From assembly GCA_963921935.1 (NCBI GenBank), contig OY998180.1, positions 57,986,551 through 58,050,550 of the forward strand: DNA of 64,000 nucleotides, given 5' to 3'. The translations under genes were made by a program, and so were the position numbers. Positions 63,731 to 64,000 of this stretch are shown piece after piece. The notes below the pieces were generated by a model that ran no database searches, was not told the origin of the DNA, and saw only the letters and a program-made list of their open reading frames with translations. The stretch's first letter is position 1, and every line of letters begins with the position of its first letter. Source of the DNA: Galeruca laticollis (taxonomy: Eukaryota; Arthropoda; Insecta; Coleoptera; Chrysomelidae).

Positions 63731-64000
63731 CTATGTTTTGAAATTGCTGATCGCGTTACTCGATGTTTTGAGTTCGCTGACTATGGGACAGGGTCGGGGA
63801 CCTTTCACATTTCTCCTCCCTCCTTTGGTCCAGACTTCGTCCTCGAAGTCTTTGAGAACAACTCTTGAAGAATCTGAATTTGAGTTGGTTGTAGCTTGGG
63901 CCCATATAAAAATTTGGAGATTATTTTCTCTTTCTTCACAGCAACTGATATAAACATGCATAAAACAGTTAAAATTATAATAAAGGAAACAATACAGAAT
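63731..64000 (-). pseudogene. Possible third Env-like C-terminal tail at window edge
   Basis: On the minus strand from the window edge, a hydrophobic segment (CIVSFIIILTVLCMFISVAV) is followed by KKEK and a tail; the neighbouring frame (63961-63731) gives KDFEDEVWTKGGRRN. A membrane helix with an acidic-then-GG tail next to a purine run (aaaggagggaggag, possible polypurine tract) is the layout of an errantivirus env end. The evidence is architectural only, and the rest lies outside the window. Confidence 0.3.

Noticed and set aside
1..64000. Host protein-coding gene, rRNA or functional tRNA
   Set aside because: Both strands were read for multi-exon protein patterns, rRNA cores and tRNA clover-leaves; everything coding traced to mobile elements or stayed unassigned.

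Overview
This 64 kb window looks like gene-poor, AT-rich heterochromatin or intergenic DNA of an insect; a beetle is my best guess from the mix of families, but nothing in the sequence proves the order. No convincing host gene, rRNA or intact tRNA is visible. Almost everything recognisable is a transposable element or a decayed piece of one: two-ORF and RTE-like LINEs, Penelope-like elements (PLEs), Crypton tyrosine-recombinase elements, Tc1/mariner-superfamily DNA transposons, gypsy/errantivirus-type LTR elements with env remnants, foldback elements, two satellite arrays and about a dozen (TA)n tracts. Functions rest on recognised motifs; no database search was possible.

Layout. 1-2.4 kb: decayed LINE with endonuclease, RT and C-terminal parts. 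2.4-4.15 kb: a short foldback MITE and a DDE transposase that has lost a block around its second catalytic Asp. 5.7-8.5 kb: two Crypton copies in inverted orientation with a 52-bp perfect palindrome where the arms end. 8.6-12.4 kb: a dead DDE transposase, then a structurally complete Tc1-like transposon (10771-12387) with long terminal inverted repeats. 12.4-16.8 kb: an env- and gag-bearing LTR element (minus strand) without recognisable pol. 17.9-19.4 kb: a transposase remnant and a jockey-like RNase H tail. 20.9-26.4 kb: an RTE-like LINE, an inverted second copy of its 3' part, and a two-ORF LINE on the minus strand.

27.1-34.4 kb: a third Crypton, split by about 5.2 kb that holds a hairpin element, a 332-bp satellite and a LINE fragment. 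36.3-43.8 kb: a PLE block bracketed by a 37-bp direct repeat; it holds an almost full-length PLE and a 287-bp-arm inverted repeat. 45-49.4 kb: two transposase remnants and an env tail. 51.6-53.15 kb: a 255-bp satellite. 55.6-61.7 kb: a large palindrome of two interleaved PLE families. 61.8-64 kb: mostly unassigned, with a foldback and a possible third env tail at the edge.

The parts act as independent parasites, not as a pathway. The most interesting signals are hammerhead-ribozyme-like folds at the PLE ends, the terminal hairpins and foldback architecture of the Cryptons, the in-frame chimera of two PLE families that occurs in both arms of a kilobase-scale palindrome, and the repeated contact of (TA)n tracts with element boundaries.
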